The notes below the pieces were generated by a model. That model did no database searches. It saw only the letters and a list, made by a program, of their open reading frames with translations, and was not told where the DNA came from. Positions 1 to 10,971 of a stretch of 64,000 bases of DNA are shown piece after piece; positions within the stretch are counted from its first letter, which is position 1, and every line of letters begins with the position of its first letter. A program made the position numbers and the translations under genes. Source of the DNA: Datura wrightii (lineage: Eukaryota; Streptophyta; Magnoliopsida; Solanales; Solanaceae); the NCBI GenBank assembly GCA_035772735.1, contig JASDFA010000003.1:61624501-61688500 (forward strand). Reading direction: 5' to 3'.

Positions 1-1226
1 AGAACTTTCCCTAAGTGTGACTTAAGGAGAAATCCTAAATGTGGCTGCACTTGGAACATGATCTTAGGCATTTTTTGGATAAGCCACTTCACCCAAAATG
101 ACCTCCTCGAACATCTATCCTTTCTATCAAAAGTTTGCACCTTTGACCCTTATCTTTGGAAACCACAGTACAAGCCTATCACCCTTTTGTAATATCTCTC
201 TTGGAACCATCCTCCCTAAGTGCTAAAATTGAAAGAATGAAAAATGGGGCTTAAATACCAAAAATGTGGGGAGAGATAAGGAGAAAATAAGGCAAAAAGC
301 CTAGGTTTTGGGGTTTACAGAAAGGGAAAGAAAATGTGAGCTCCAATGAGAGGTAGTACCAAATTGTGATAACATGAAGGAACTGGTAGGTTGAAAATAA
401 CCTTAAACATAAAAAAAGAAGATTGTTTGAAAGGTGCTACCTCTTACTGATATAAGGCTAATTGTGGATTCAAAAAGGGAATATAAGGAGGATATTTGAT
501 AAAGAATGATAATGATGAATAAGGGGAGATGAGGTGGAGTGAGCTCATCAATGAAGTGGGGTGTTTAAAAAAATGTTCACAAAAGGCATTAGGGTGGTTC
601 TAGACACTAAAGCTAAACAAGTCTCCTACCTTTACCCCTAGCCTTCATGATAACCTGCAAGTCCTTAGTGATTTGAAGGTAGTAACTATACATTAGCGGT
701 GAGATACATGAAGGGAAAGCCTATAGGTGAATTTGCATGCACTTGAATTTCTTTGTGAGAGTTAGCGTACTTGTTTTATCTTATAATCCCTATGCGTAAA
801 ATGCATGAAAAATGAAAGGGATTCTCTCTTGATGTGAGGGGCATCATTTTTTGGGGTATATGCTTAAATATGTTCTAAATTAAAAGGTGTGATTGAGGCA
901 AAGGTGCAGTGAACTTTAAGGCAAACTTTGAATGCAAGCTATCAATGACTTGAGATGCTACCTAGCTTGTTTGGTGAACTGAACCCCTTTTTTGGAATGA
1001 AAGAAAATACTTGTTCAAATGTGCCAATTGCTTGTGGTGATCTCTTGGGGTAACTGCAACATTTTTGAGTCTTTTCTTTGTCATGAGTCAGTGTGTGATT
1101 TTTGGCTGTCATAAGTTCTAGCTGTCCCTTGTATGCAACTATGGTGTTACATCATGTTTAAGTCAATTTATCATTTGTGAGGAGATTCCTTTCTTGAGGA
1201 TAAGCAATGGTTCAAGTTTGGGGGTT
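1..1226 (+). mobile_element. 3' non-coding region of an Athila-like retrotransposon
   Basis: This stretch leads into an LTR on its right. It is clearly similar to the reverse complement of the region at about 42953-44200, which lies next to another Athila-like LTR; shared landmarks include the block around 'accTTTACCCCTAGCCTTCATGAt' and a 'tAAGTGTG.CTTA' block near the left edge. No protein-coding sequence of more than chance length is visible. In this family the stretch corresponds to the long region between the last ORF and the polypurine tract. The left end is the window edge, so the rest of the element is out of view. Confidence 0.6.
1212..1226 (+). promoter_or_regulatory. polypurine tract of Athila-like element
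   Basis: The purine-rich run AAGTTTGGGGGTTT lies directly before the LTR start. The same string occurs in reverse beside the LTR at 42934. It would be the plus-strand primer for reverse transcription. Confidence 0.6.
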
Positions 1227-2697
1227 TGGTGAGTTGGTAATTTACCAATTAATTAGACTTTTAAGCATGAGCTTTCTCTTTGTTTTCATTTCGTCTAGGA
1301 AAGTTTTATGCCTTTTTCCTTTGATTGTGCAGGTATTAGCCATAAACAAGGAAAGCAAAGAAATTGCACAAAAAATAGGTGCTAGAAATAGGAGACATGC
1401 GTTTCACAGGTCTGATACTGGCGAAACACAAGTGAGATGCTGAGTGAACTGCCCTTAAGCTGGAATAGAACCATGGAACTCAGTCTTGCACCTACAAAAA
1501 ACAAGTGCAAATGCAGAAGCCAATTGGAGAATCTAAAGTTATCGGTGAAGTAGCCATGTCTCGCGGATGGGCACCTGCATTCACGCAAGTGAAGTCGTGC
1601 TGAAAGGGGTAAAATGGTCAAGCTCTAGTAAAAGGACATTTTAGAAGGTTCTAAGGATAAAATGGGGATCCATGTAGCATAATTAAAAGCAAACTTTCCC
1701 TATTTTGTACACACTTTTATTTTGGAGAAGGGTAGAGCACTTTTTGATTAGCTAATTTTTGAAGAGAGAGAAATATAGAGAGATGAAAGAGATAGTCTTC
1801 TTCTTCTCCTTCTTCCATTTTAGTAGGGTAATAATTCTCCATTGAAGTATACAGTTGATGCTCAAATTTACTATTTAATTACGAATGTGAATGAATCTCT
1901 TATTGATTTAATTCTCTTATTTACATTCATGACTAGCTAATTTGATTGCTAGAGGTGTGTTCTTGATGTGCATTTAGATTTAATTGGGTGTTATTAATTT
2001 AGTCTTAGAGTCACTTATTATGCATGAATCTAATTCTTTCTCTAAGTTTTAATCAAAAATATTATGGTTTCAAATATATATTATATTTACTTATCTTGAT
2101 TTTGCTTTAAAAAGGAAGTAGGATATGGGTGAGAAAGCATTTGTGGGGATTTGAGTTATTCAAATGTGGGGTTGGGATAGAAATAGACAAAACCCATTTT
2201 CATAACTCAATTTAAGGATTAAGGCTAGAAATAGCTTAATTCTTCCCCAAGCCAATATGGGTAATGTGTTAATTGGGTTTGGGGTTTGAAAGAACCCAAG
2301 TAGAATATGCCTAAGTGGTCGAAAGACATCGCGTATAGACTTTTCCATGGCTATTCATGTTTGTATTTGATTCTTAAGACTAGTTGATTATCCTCAATCC
2401 TATCGATTCCCCATCAATAGCACATTTCTAGTACTTTCTCTCATTGTTGCTTCAACATGCATTACTTTGTTTTCATATTGAGTAGAATCATACAATGTTC
2501 TTACTCCCCCCCTCCCCGACATTTATTTTATGTATTATGATACAATGATTCTAACTAGTTTAGATTGACATACAACTTTAGTACTGATCTATCCCTATTC
2601 CCTGTGGATTCAACCCCGACTCATATAATTGGGTAAATTATATTATGAATGGTCGTGTACACTCTCTCCTAGTGAAGAGTTGATTTGGACATTATCA
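1227..2697 (+). repeat. 3' LTR of an Athila-like element
   Basis: The LTR starts TGGTGAGTTGGTAA, a one-base variant of the TGATGAGTTGG start of the other copies, and ends in ATTATCA. It shares with the LTRs at 25554, 41400 and 52786 the near-terminal palindrome GTTGGTAATTTACCAA, the phrase 'ggattcaaccccgac' near the 3' end, and the TG...CA type termini. A GC-richer block with GGCGAAACAC-like motifs lies at about 1380-1620. The right end abuts the gag of a Tekay element in the other orientation, so this element inserted into that gag. Length is about 1.47 kb. The 5' LTR lies beyond the window. Confidence 0.7.
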
Positions 2698-3114
2698 CAG
2701 ACCTGCACGATTCTGCAGTCCTTCTTTCCACTACTTATACCATATTTGAGCCACCCCTTTCAACTTATAAGCAGCCAAAACTGCACTTTCGGCAGAAGTA
2801 ACACCCATGATTTGGGTGATCTTTTGAGCCTCGTCAATGAACTCCTATGGGTCCTCATCTACCTTAGACTTATGGAATACTGGGGGATTCATCTGAGTAA
2901 AATCTTGGACTTTGGTAGTATTTGTGGATCCATTAGTATTGGCAGGTATGACGACCTGCTGGTTGACCTGGTTGGTCATCGCCTGAGCCAGCATTTGAAT
3001 AGCAGCCCCTAACACCACATGTGACACCTGATCATCCTAAGGGGCTGCTGGAGCTGGTGGGGCTGGCTGATTAACATTACTGTTCCTCCTTTCATTTCCT
3101 ATTTTAGGAGGCAT
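2698..3114 (-). pseudogene. Tekay/Del gag, N-terminal fragment
   Basis: Read on the minus strand this starts MPPKIGNERRN, and after a stop continues with AAIQMLAQAMTNQVNQQ, the PVFHKSKVDEDP block and EFIDEAQKITQIMGVTSAESA. These match the gag N-terminus seen in the copies at 24484 and 31395 (for example IQTLAQALTT and SKVDEDPHEF). Gag forms the retroelement's cytoplasmic particle. The remainder is missing because an Athila-like element is inserted at the 3' side. At least one in-frame stop is present, so it is not functional. Confidence 0.8.
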
Positions 3115-3307
3115 TGTCAACTGAAAAGGGTAGAGCATGAGTTAGGAGGACAATTTAGAGATTAGAACTCTACACACAATAAGAATCATGAAGGAAAGGG
3201 AATTTTCCTAAACGCCTCGTAGCCACCCCCTCATAAGTGTGGCGCCTTCACACCCATGAAAAGGATTTTACTTGACTTGGCTTTCGAACATCCTAGGACA
3301 CTCTAAA

Positions 3308-3329
3308 CCTGATGCTCTGATATAAAGTT
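3308..3329 (-). promoter_or_regulatory. primer binding site, Met-tRNA type
   Basis: On the minus strand the LTR end is followed by ACTTTATATCAGAGCATCAG. This is a variant of TGGTATCAGAGC, the initiator-Met tRNA complement used by Ty3/gypsy chromoviruses. It marks the LTR at 3330-5588 as the 5' LTR of the minus-strand element whose gag lies at 2698-3114. Confidence 0.75.
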
Positions 3330-5588
3330 TGTCATAACTTGAGTCTACACCCTGGATGTGACACAATATTTATGGTCATAAGTGACCTCAAGCAAACCCA
3401 TAGCATATCATAACTCTATAATGACTGAACTACTATAAAAGAATATTAAGCGGAATCTATTATTCAACAATAACCAAATAATTATAATCAAGAATGTTTG
3501 AGAAGACACTGGAATTTAACCAAAATACTATACTTAAGCTGAAACTATAATACTCTGTCTGAAAGCCTTCTAAAAACTTGTGAGTTGTTGGGACAAACCT
3601 CCAGCTAACTCTAATGTCTAAAACTTATAATTGAGAATGGAAAATATTGGAGATGAAGACTCCGGTCCTCAGAATATAAGGACTCACCAATGGAGCTCTG
3701 CTGCAATAAGTTTGACGTTGAAGCTAACCCCGTTACTGAGTCTGAGAGTCTGAGCCTATTTCATAAAATAATATAGCATAAGAAATATGCGATCAATACT
3801 TTGAATGTACTGAGTATATGAGATGTGCAACTGGAATACAAATAGAACATACTGATTGTCTAAAAAGCTATGCTAAAATGCATAACTAAACTGAAGAACC
3901 ATGACTTTTAATAAAATACATAAATATCAATATGAAGTAGTAGTCTGAAAATACATAATTAAATACAATAAAAACTTATTTAAGAGTCATGTACATGTAC
4001 TAAAAACTGAGTCTGTAACTGTGACTGAGATTCTAACTGTACTGAATGATGGGAGAGTCTATTAACCGACATATAACCATGGGAGCTAACTGTGGAGTTC
4101 GATCTATATGCCCTATCGACAGGACCCAATTTACTTTGCTAGGGTATAAAGGCATGGATGATGTGATCACTAAAACTGATGCTTATTTGGGCTAATAACC
4201 TATGGTGGCACATAGTTCTAGGTCCTCATTCTGCTGAACCCTTGACTAGCTTGGTGCTAAGAACTACTCCTAATTGATAAGTTCACTGATAATTTATAGA
4301 TTAGCTCAAAAACTAGTGTTCTTAAAGCTAAGTCAGAAACCTTATCTGATAGTATTTTGAGAGCCTAAAGAACTTGACAATACTTATTTTTGTTGTCAAC
4401 ATCTGTATACTAAAATCATGATAGAATAACAAAGACAGAAATATGAATTCATGCTAACTCAAATCCATAAAAAAGCAAAATACATGTTTATATACTGAAC
4501 TTGAATCATGTGGAAATCTGCCATAAAAGTATCATTTACAACTAAATTTGTAAAATCAGGAATATCACATACTAGAAATCACAAGAGACTTGAGAACATT
4601 GAAGTAAAAGGGAATTCATAACTGAACAAAATCCTAAGACACGATTTCAAGGGAGCTTAAAAGAAAGCTAGGGTTCACTGGATATTTTGGGCACAAGGGC
4701 GAAATGATACCCTTGTAGAAATCCCATATACCTGTAGAAGAATACTCTGAGGAAGCTCTTGGAAATCTGGAGAATAAGAAGTACCCTAACTCTTGCCTTG
4801 AGAAGCCTTGTCTGAGTTTATTACATACTGGTCTTGACAGCTAAGTGAGACATGAGGGAGGATTGATAAACCCCTTAATTACCCTGATAATATACCCTAA
4901 AATGATGTATCTTAGGATATAAAATAATGGAAAGTTACAAAAATGCCCCAGAGAAAAGGCCTCAAAAACTGCCCGTATTGACTCAATGGATCACACAAAG
5001 AGTTGTTGGTGGTGACCACGACTCATTGGGATCAGTCGTTGGTCCTAGGTCTGAAAATCTAGTTTCTGGACATGACCAATGGACGGGAAAAATGACTGAC
5101 TAGATGGAACAACGAGTCATTAGTTCCACTCATTGTCACTAGAGGATGTTTTGAACAGATTCTGGATTTCCCGTAATAGAAGGATAGAACAACTTTTTTT
5201 CTAAAACAATGGGTCTTTATTTACAATTGTTGTCACTAGGGGAAGTTTAGCATTTTCTGGATTTCTTCCAACAGCTTCATGGGATGACCTGTTACATCAA
5301 ACAATGACTCATCGTCTTTCTCATGGTTTGGGAGAAGGATTCTGACAGGTTTTTGGGTATTGCAAGAATGAACTAAACGACGACCCGTTGCTTCCAATAA
5401 TGGGTCATCATATCACTCATTGGTATGGGGAATGAAAACTGTAGAGGCTAACAATCACTCAGGTAACGAGCCATTGTTACTGACAATGATTCATTAGTCG
5501 AGTCGTTTTGAGGAAAAAATGTTTTAGTTTCTTTCTAGTTTTTCATTCTATGTCTGGATTTTTTCCTAAGAAACTTTTCGGTGTTACA
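3330..5588 (-). repeat. 5' LTR of a Tekay/Del element
   Basis: The boundaries on the plus strand are TGTCATAAC and GTGTTACA, matching the TGTAACAC...TGACA ends of the other Tekay LTRs in the window. Internal landmarks shared with the other copies include 'ggactcacc', 'tgcaataag...gagtctgag', 'aatactttgaatgtactgagtat' and a run of degenerate ACGACTCGT-like motifs at about 4980-5500. Length is about 2.26 kb. With the adjacent primer site and gag it forms the 5' end of a minus-strand element broken by the Athila insertion at 2697. Confidence 0.8.
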
Positions 5589-7049
5589 GTGCTCCTACTT
5601 TAGCTAAATATATATACAAGTAAATGTAAGGAATTTCACCTATTTTTCCTTGTGTTTATAGAGTTATAACTTAGAGAAAAGTTATTGTATTGAGTTGTTA
5701 TTTATTGTGTGTTCTTGGGTATATTGTTGCCCAGTTTTTACAAATCTTTTCAAGGTCATGCGCATCTTTTTTATCATCCAAACTCCCTCTACCTCCATCT
5801 ATAACTAACAAAAAATTCAAGTGTAACCTCCCATCAAAAATCAAGACAAGTTTGGATAGAGATTTGTGAAGCTTCTGAGGCTAGTTCTACAGAGAAAGTT
5901 AATTGTGTTGGTTGCATTTTCTCTTTGTTGTTTTGATGCGTTTCTAGGCACTAGCAAGCTAGGATATATTTCCATCTTTGTGGAAGTTAATCACTACAAA
6001 ATGTAAGTGAAATCTCCTAAAAATTCCCTCAAGTTTATGACACTTAAATTATGAAAAAGTTTTAAATGTTGTCGTGTGTTGTTGCCATTTCATTACCGTT
6101 TTGGATGTGGAATCTTTGCTGAAATTTTGGACATGAACCAGCCTTCATTTTGTGATTTCAAGCTAATGATATTGAAGGAGCTTGAGTTTCTGGCTTGCAA
6201 GAGATGTTGGCTAAAAGAATACGACGAAACAAGTTATGTAAAGGTGTCCTTTCTCTTTGATTCTAGCTCGATCCTCTGTCAATGAGTAGAACCGGCAAAC
6301 ATATGTTTGTAAACCAAGTAGGATTATGTTTAGAACTTCTTAAAGGTATGGAAAATTTGAATGAAAAAGGGTTATAAAATGTTCCTAAACTTGTCAAATG
6401 TGAAGCAATTGATGTTGAAAAATGCTATAGTATTGTGTTGTTGTCGTAGATGTAAATTGATTCTAGAGAACCCTCAGTATGGGCACTCTAAGGTGGTACT
6501 TGTTATATATATATTCAATGTCAAATGTGTTTGAATTTCTGGATGTTAAGGGAAATAGGGAAAAAGGGCTAAGATGACAACATGTTGACGAACTTAACAC
6601 TAGAAAATGGTAGTGAGCTAGACGAGGGTAAATGAGGGTAACAAAATGGAAATCACTTGCAATAATTTTCCACCATCTTTTACATATATTTTAAAGTACA
6701 TAAGGTGAATGAGATATTCCATGATTTCTCTCCCCTAAGCTAACCGGCTAGTTAACGAGTTTTTGACCTAACCTATATGTTGAACTTGGAAACTAGGACT
6801 CAAATGAGCAATCTATTGACATTTCTATGGCATTGTATATATGGACAAGTTATACATAGTTTCTCAATGTTAAAAGATTATACAAAACTAAGAATATATA
6901 TGCTTATGCGTACGTTCAAGTAATATGTTAAGGCAGCAAGAAATATCTTTAGAATATCGTTATATGTTTATTAGAGCTCTCGCACTATCTAGACCTCTTG
7001 AGAGTTGTTTAAGGCTTTGAGTAGGCACATTACATATTCTTTGAAAGTT
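5589..7049. other. AT-rich stretch with no recognised gene
   Basis: I find no conserved domain, tRNA or convincing long ORF. The longest open stretch, about 6076-6285 on the plus strand, encodes 69 residues with no family resemblance I can name. The text has the feel of an old LTR or untranslated leader, but I cannot anchor it to any other copy in the window. Confidence 0.4.
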
Positions 7050-7475
7050 GTATATATTTATGGAAGCTTTTTCCCTATTCCCTATCAAAAGCACTTTCAG
7101 TAGAAAAATGAAGTATCTACTCGTTACGGAATCTCAAGTGTCAAAGTGTGGATTTCATAAAGTAAAAAAAGGGGGGACATGCTATATCCGAAACATACGA
7201 AATATAGTAAATATCGTAAAGGCAGATGTAGTAGGGGTTGCAAACCGGACGGTACACAACTTGGTTTTGGAAGATATGGCACTAAAAGTTGTAGAGCTGG
7301 TCGTCTTTCATATCGAGCCATTGAAGCAGCGCGTCGTGCTATAATCGGACACTTCCATCATGCTATGAGCAGACAATTTTGAAGAAATGGTAAGATATGG
7401 GTAAGAGTTCTCCCAGATATCCCTATTACCGGGAAACCTACAGAAGTAAGAATAGAAAGGGGAAAAGGATATCCA
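7050..7475 (+). pseudogene. rpl16: nuclear copy of mitochondrial rpl16 (with rps3 end possible)
   Basis: Two plus-strand frames together match plant mitochondrial ribosomal protein L16. First is KYLLVTESQVSKCGFHKVKK from the ATG at 7108. Then, one frame over, come KYRKGRCSRGCKPDGTQLGF and RLSYRAIEAARRAIIGHFH. After a TGA at about 7381, RNGKIWVRVL and PITGKPTEVR follow. The similarity fades near 7475, so about the C-terminal third is absent. The defects are a frameshift in the A/G run near 7165, a TGA where the family has arginine (CGA>TGA, a C>T change), and the 3' truncation. Upstream bases from about 7050 may be the end of rps3, which overlaps rpl16 in plant mitochondria. L16 is a large-subunit mitoribosome protein. 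The copy is not functional as it stands. It is probably a mitochondrial insert, though passage through cDNA cannot be excluded. Confidence 0.85.
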
Positions 7476-7749
7476 AGTGTAGAGAGTGAGACATTAATAA
7501 CAGAAGAGAAGATAAAGTGAATACTAGACCTTTTAAGATAATACATAAATCACGTACTTTGAATTTGTAGATGATTTCAATTGACTTTGAAAGATGTTTA
7601 GTACAATCAAGATATGACATAAGGAGTAAGGTTGTCAACCAGTAATAAGGTAAGCATGTATAGAAAATTTAATGAAATAGTTAACATGAGGGTAAAGGGT
7701 CAAAAGTAGAATTATATATTGTAATTGAAAAGAAAGTTAAGATGAGTAA
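7476..7749. other. unassigned sequence
   Basis: AT-rich sequence between the rpl16 fragment and a direct repeat pair. I see nothing recognisable in it. Confidence 0.3.
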
Positions 7750-8280
7750 GATAAATAGAGATAAAAGGTGTTAGCATAAGATGGTAAGATTTATGATGGT
7801 GAAACAGTTAATTAAAATAGATTCCAGTATGATAGATCATATATTCCAGAGACATCTAGTAAAGGAGATATGAATAAATCTAAGTACGTTGTGTGGTAAG
7901 TTGATTTAATGAAAGATTAAATGGTGAATTTCTACGAATTATGTTAGAATTATACGTCTATGGAATGGTAATTTAAGTTAAAGAGAAGTTCTCTGCTATG
8001 CTTTTAAATCATATAAATACAGCTAAAAGATGTTACCATAAGACGATAAGATTTATGATAGTGATCCAGTTAAGTAAAATAGATGTCAGTAATAGATCAT
8101 ATGTTCCCGAGACATCTAGTAAAGGAGTTATGAATAAATCTATCTAAGTACATTGTGCGGTAAGATGATTTAATGAAAGATTAAGTGGTGAATTTCTATG
8201 AATAAGTAAGAATTAAACATCTATGGAACAGTAATTTAAGTTAAAGAGAAGTTCTCCCTATGCTTTTAAATAATTATGCT
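7750..8280. repeat. direct tandem repeat, two units of about 265 bp
   Basis: Two successive copies (about 7764-8027 and 8031-8279) share long blocks such as 'gagacatctagtaaagga', 'atgaataaatct', 'taatgaaagattaa', 'tggtgaatttcta' and 'gtaatttaagttaaagagaa'. By eye they are roughly 85% alike with several small indels. No ORF runs through them. This could be a duplicated piece of a repeat family or the start of a satellite. Confidence 0.8.
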
Positions 8281-8879
8281 AAGGTAATTATTCGAAGTGT
8301 TGAATGATCTTCCAAGTCTTAAAAGGTTAATCCTAAAAACTTCTAAGCTACTTATAGTGACGTTATGCTTTCTTAAGTTCCTCAGTTAGTTTCCAAGATC
8401 TTGTAAGTTATTTTAATATAGTTTGAATTATGACTATAGGTCTTTATTTTTGGATAAGGTAGTCCTTAGAGAATCGCTTACAAATAACTAAGCTGAAATG
8501 CTCCAAGTCCCAAATCCATGAGGTATGTCTTCTCGACCATAAGGTATGTAGTTTTTTAGTCTAGGGGTCAAGATAAAATATATCCAAGTGTCTAAAGATA
8601 GTCTAAGAACTCTAAAGCATGTTTTAGCAACTTAAGTAAGTCCAAGAACTCTGAATGAACCTATGTACTCTAAGTTGAGTTTGAATTAAGTATAAGCTTC
8701 CTAAGTTGAATCCAAGTATTCAAATTGGAGTCTAATTATTCAAAAGTTGATTCTAAGAATCCATAAATGAGGTTCAATGTTATTTTCCTCGAGTCTCAAG
8801 CTTATGTTAAGCTTCTGAGTCAAGCTATGTTTTATGTACCCTTTAGTCAGATGCTAGGGGAAATGTATTCAGTTGGTCC
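8281..8879 (+). other. probable 5' part of a decayed LTR
   Basis: No coding sequence is seen. The text is rich in loosely repeated phrases such as 'ctaagttgaatccaagtattc' and 'tccaagaactctgaat', and runs without a break into the LTR 3' half that ends near 9946. I infer that it belongs to that LTR, but I cannot place its left end. Confidence 0.3.
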
Positions 8880-9946
8880 TTTGAGTTGGGCCCTTCTTCT
8901 GAGTCAATTATATTGCATTATTCAGTTGCTGGGCTGAGTATTGGATTTTCTCATATTACAGGGTTTGCATATTATTTATTACACGCCTTCTCTAGTCCAA
9001 GTATTAGATGGATGATTGTACAATGTGCTATATCAAAATCCTTGTCAAAGTATCAGGTCGGCTGTAAAGTACTAGTCTAAGTATTAGGTAACTCTTAAAA
9101 TCATGGTCCAAGTATCATGTAGCCATACTTATATCCTATTCCAAGTATTAGGTTGCTACCAAGTTTATTCTCAGAGAGTTCAGTCCAAGTATCAGAAGTT
9201 TTTGCATTTAAGCCAGTTGAGTTATGCTTATGCACAGAGTCTGCATATAAGGTAAAATGTAACAGAGTTATAGCTCTCCCTACCCTATCTTTTTGTTATT
9301 CAGTTGTTATTCACTAGAGTTAGGTTGAGTCCGTCCCTACTCCTGGTTCAGTTATCTTGAGTTCACTCCTATTGTAATGAGTTGTTATGAGGTATAGTCG
9401 CAGAGTTCTGGGTTATCCTTCCCCTTATGATTATGCTTTTCCCTCAGTCATTATATGATTATTGTTTCATGTTTAGAGTTTCAACCTTACATACCTCTAC
9501 ATTTCATTTGTACTGACAACCTTTCACCCGGGGACCTATGTTTGTGCCATAGGTGCAGGTAGAGGCTAGGATTGCCAATTGCAGTGATGGGGAGATTAGT
9601 AGATGTGCTAGTGTTCTCCTTTTTCCGGGAGCTAGAGCCTAGTTATTTCAGCTTTAGTTTTGATTTATAGTTATGGGTAGGCCCCCCTCTTCCAATCATT
9701 AGTTCAGTTTATTCTTTAGACTCTTTGTGGACTTAGTATGTACAGGGTTATTTTGTTTGTGGCCTTGTTGGCGTTTTAGTTATTTTTTTGTTGTAGTTGA
9801 GACTTTATGGTTCTAGATATTTACTCCAGTTAAATGTGACATGTAGCCTGGATGGCCTAAGATTTACAATTATAGTCAATGTCTAGCCTTAGGTCAATTT
9901 GGTATGGAGAGTCAGTCGCGCCCTCCCCCAGTTTTGGGGCGTGAAA
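8880..9946 (+). repeat. 3' half of a Ty3/gypsy LTR
   Basis: The closing sequence (a CGCGCCCTCCCCCAG block and TTTTGGGGCGTGA at the edge) and the upstream 'catttgtactgac...ggggacctatgtttgtgcc.taggtgcaggtagag' block are typical, to my memory, of a plant chromovirus LTR ending GGGGCGTGACA. This family differs from the Tekay LTRs elsewhere in the window. The right edge abuts a pol fragment in the opposite orientation, so the LTR probably inserted into, or was fused to, that older element. No partner LTR is seen. Confidence 0.55.
8990..9210 (+). repeat. degenerate short tandem repeat around 'CCAAGTATYAG'
   Basis: The phrase 'ccaagtattaga / aaagtatcaggt / ctaagtattaggt / ccaagtatcatgt / ccaagtattaggt / ccaagtatcag' recurs at spacings of roughly 40-50 bases, with decayed sequence between. 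It lies inside the LTR-like region. Confidence 0.6.
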
Positions 9947-10971
9947 AATAACTTGTAAAAATCGTGAAACTCCTAACCACTGCGGGAATTGTAGGCCTCG
10001 GCCAATCCTTCACTACCTTAATCTTCTAAGGATGTTCCTTGATGCCTTCCCCTAACACCATGTGGCCTAAGAAAGCCACTAAATCTAGTGAGAACTCACA
10101 CATGGAGAATTTTGCATACAGTTGATGGTCTTGAGTGTATGAAATACAATCTGGAGGTGATTTGCATGTTAACCCTCATCTCTAGAATACCCCAATATGT
10201 CCTCAATGAACACTAACACAAATTGGTCAAGGTATGGCCTGAGCAGTCTATTCATGAAATCCATAAAGGTTGTTGGGGCATTCATCAATATGAAGGATAT
10301 AACAAGGACTTCATAGTGTCCATACTGGATCTGAAAAGCTGTCTTCACAATAACTCTTCTTTGACTATCAACTGGTGATACCCTGATCTAAGGCCAGTTT
10401 TGGAGAAACACTTGGCTCCCTAAAGCTAATCAAATAAATCATCGATTATTAGAAATAGGTACTTGTTCTTAATAGTGACATTATTCAACTGGCAGGTAAT
10501 CGCTACACATCTGCATGGTCCCATCTTTCTTTAAGACAAATAATACTAGTGCACCCCATGGCGAAGTCCTTGGTGAATAAATCCTTTATTAAGAAGATCC
10601 TTCAATTGCTATTTCAATTTTTTCAATTCTATTGTAGCCATTCTGTACGGGGGAATGAAATAGGCTTTCATTTTGGAAACAACTTCAATCCTAGAGTGAA
10701 TCTCCCTCTCAGGAGGGATCTCTAGAAGGTCATCTAGGAATACCTCTAAAAATTCGTGATAAACTAGCACTAACCGAAAATAAACCACCTTAACATAGGT
10801 CTCCCTTACCCTCACTTGGTGATATAAACACCCTTTTGAAATCAAATTCCATGCCTTAAGGTAAGAAATAAATCCACACTTCGGCACAATAACATATTTT
10901 CTCAGTTCTAACCTTGGCTCATTTGAAAACTAGAAGGAGACCACCTTGGTGTGATAATTTAGGATAGCTAA
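9947..10971 (-). pseudogene. chromovirus pol fragment (linker to RT and start of RNase H)
   Basis: On the minus strand the order is a linker (HEFLEVFLDDLLEIPPEREI, then IPPYRMATIELKKLK), an RT region recognisable through several frames (NVTIKNKYLF, GAKCFSKTGLRSGYHQL), and a tail with LGHMVLGEGIKEHP followed by KVVKDWPRPT. These are the usual chromovirus linker, RT fingers/palm and the RT-RNase H junction. Stops and frameshifts are frequent, and I could not find an intact YxDD box. The 5' part (gag, protease) is cut off at 10971 by an Athila-like LTR. The 3' part (RNase H, integrase) is cut off at 9946 by the LTR on the plus strand. Confidence 0.8.

Noticed and set aside
5589..7049. A low-copy host gene between transposons
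   Set aside because: No exon-like conserved stretch, codon bias or plausible splice pattern is visible. The 69-codon frame near 6076 is within chance length for AT-rich DNA.
7179..7382. A functional nuclear rpl16 gene
   Set aside because: It has a frameshift, an internal TGA, no C-terminal third, and no transit-peptide exon that I can see.
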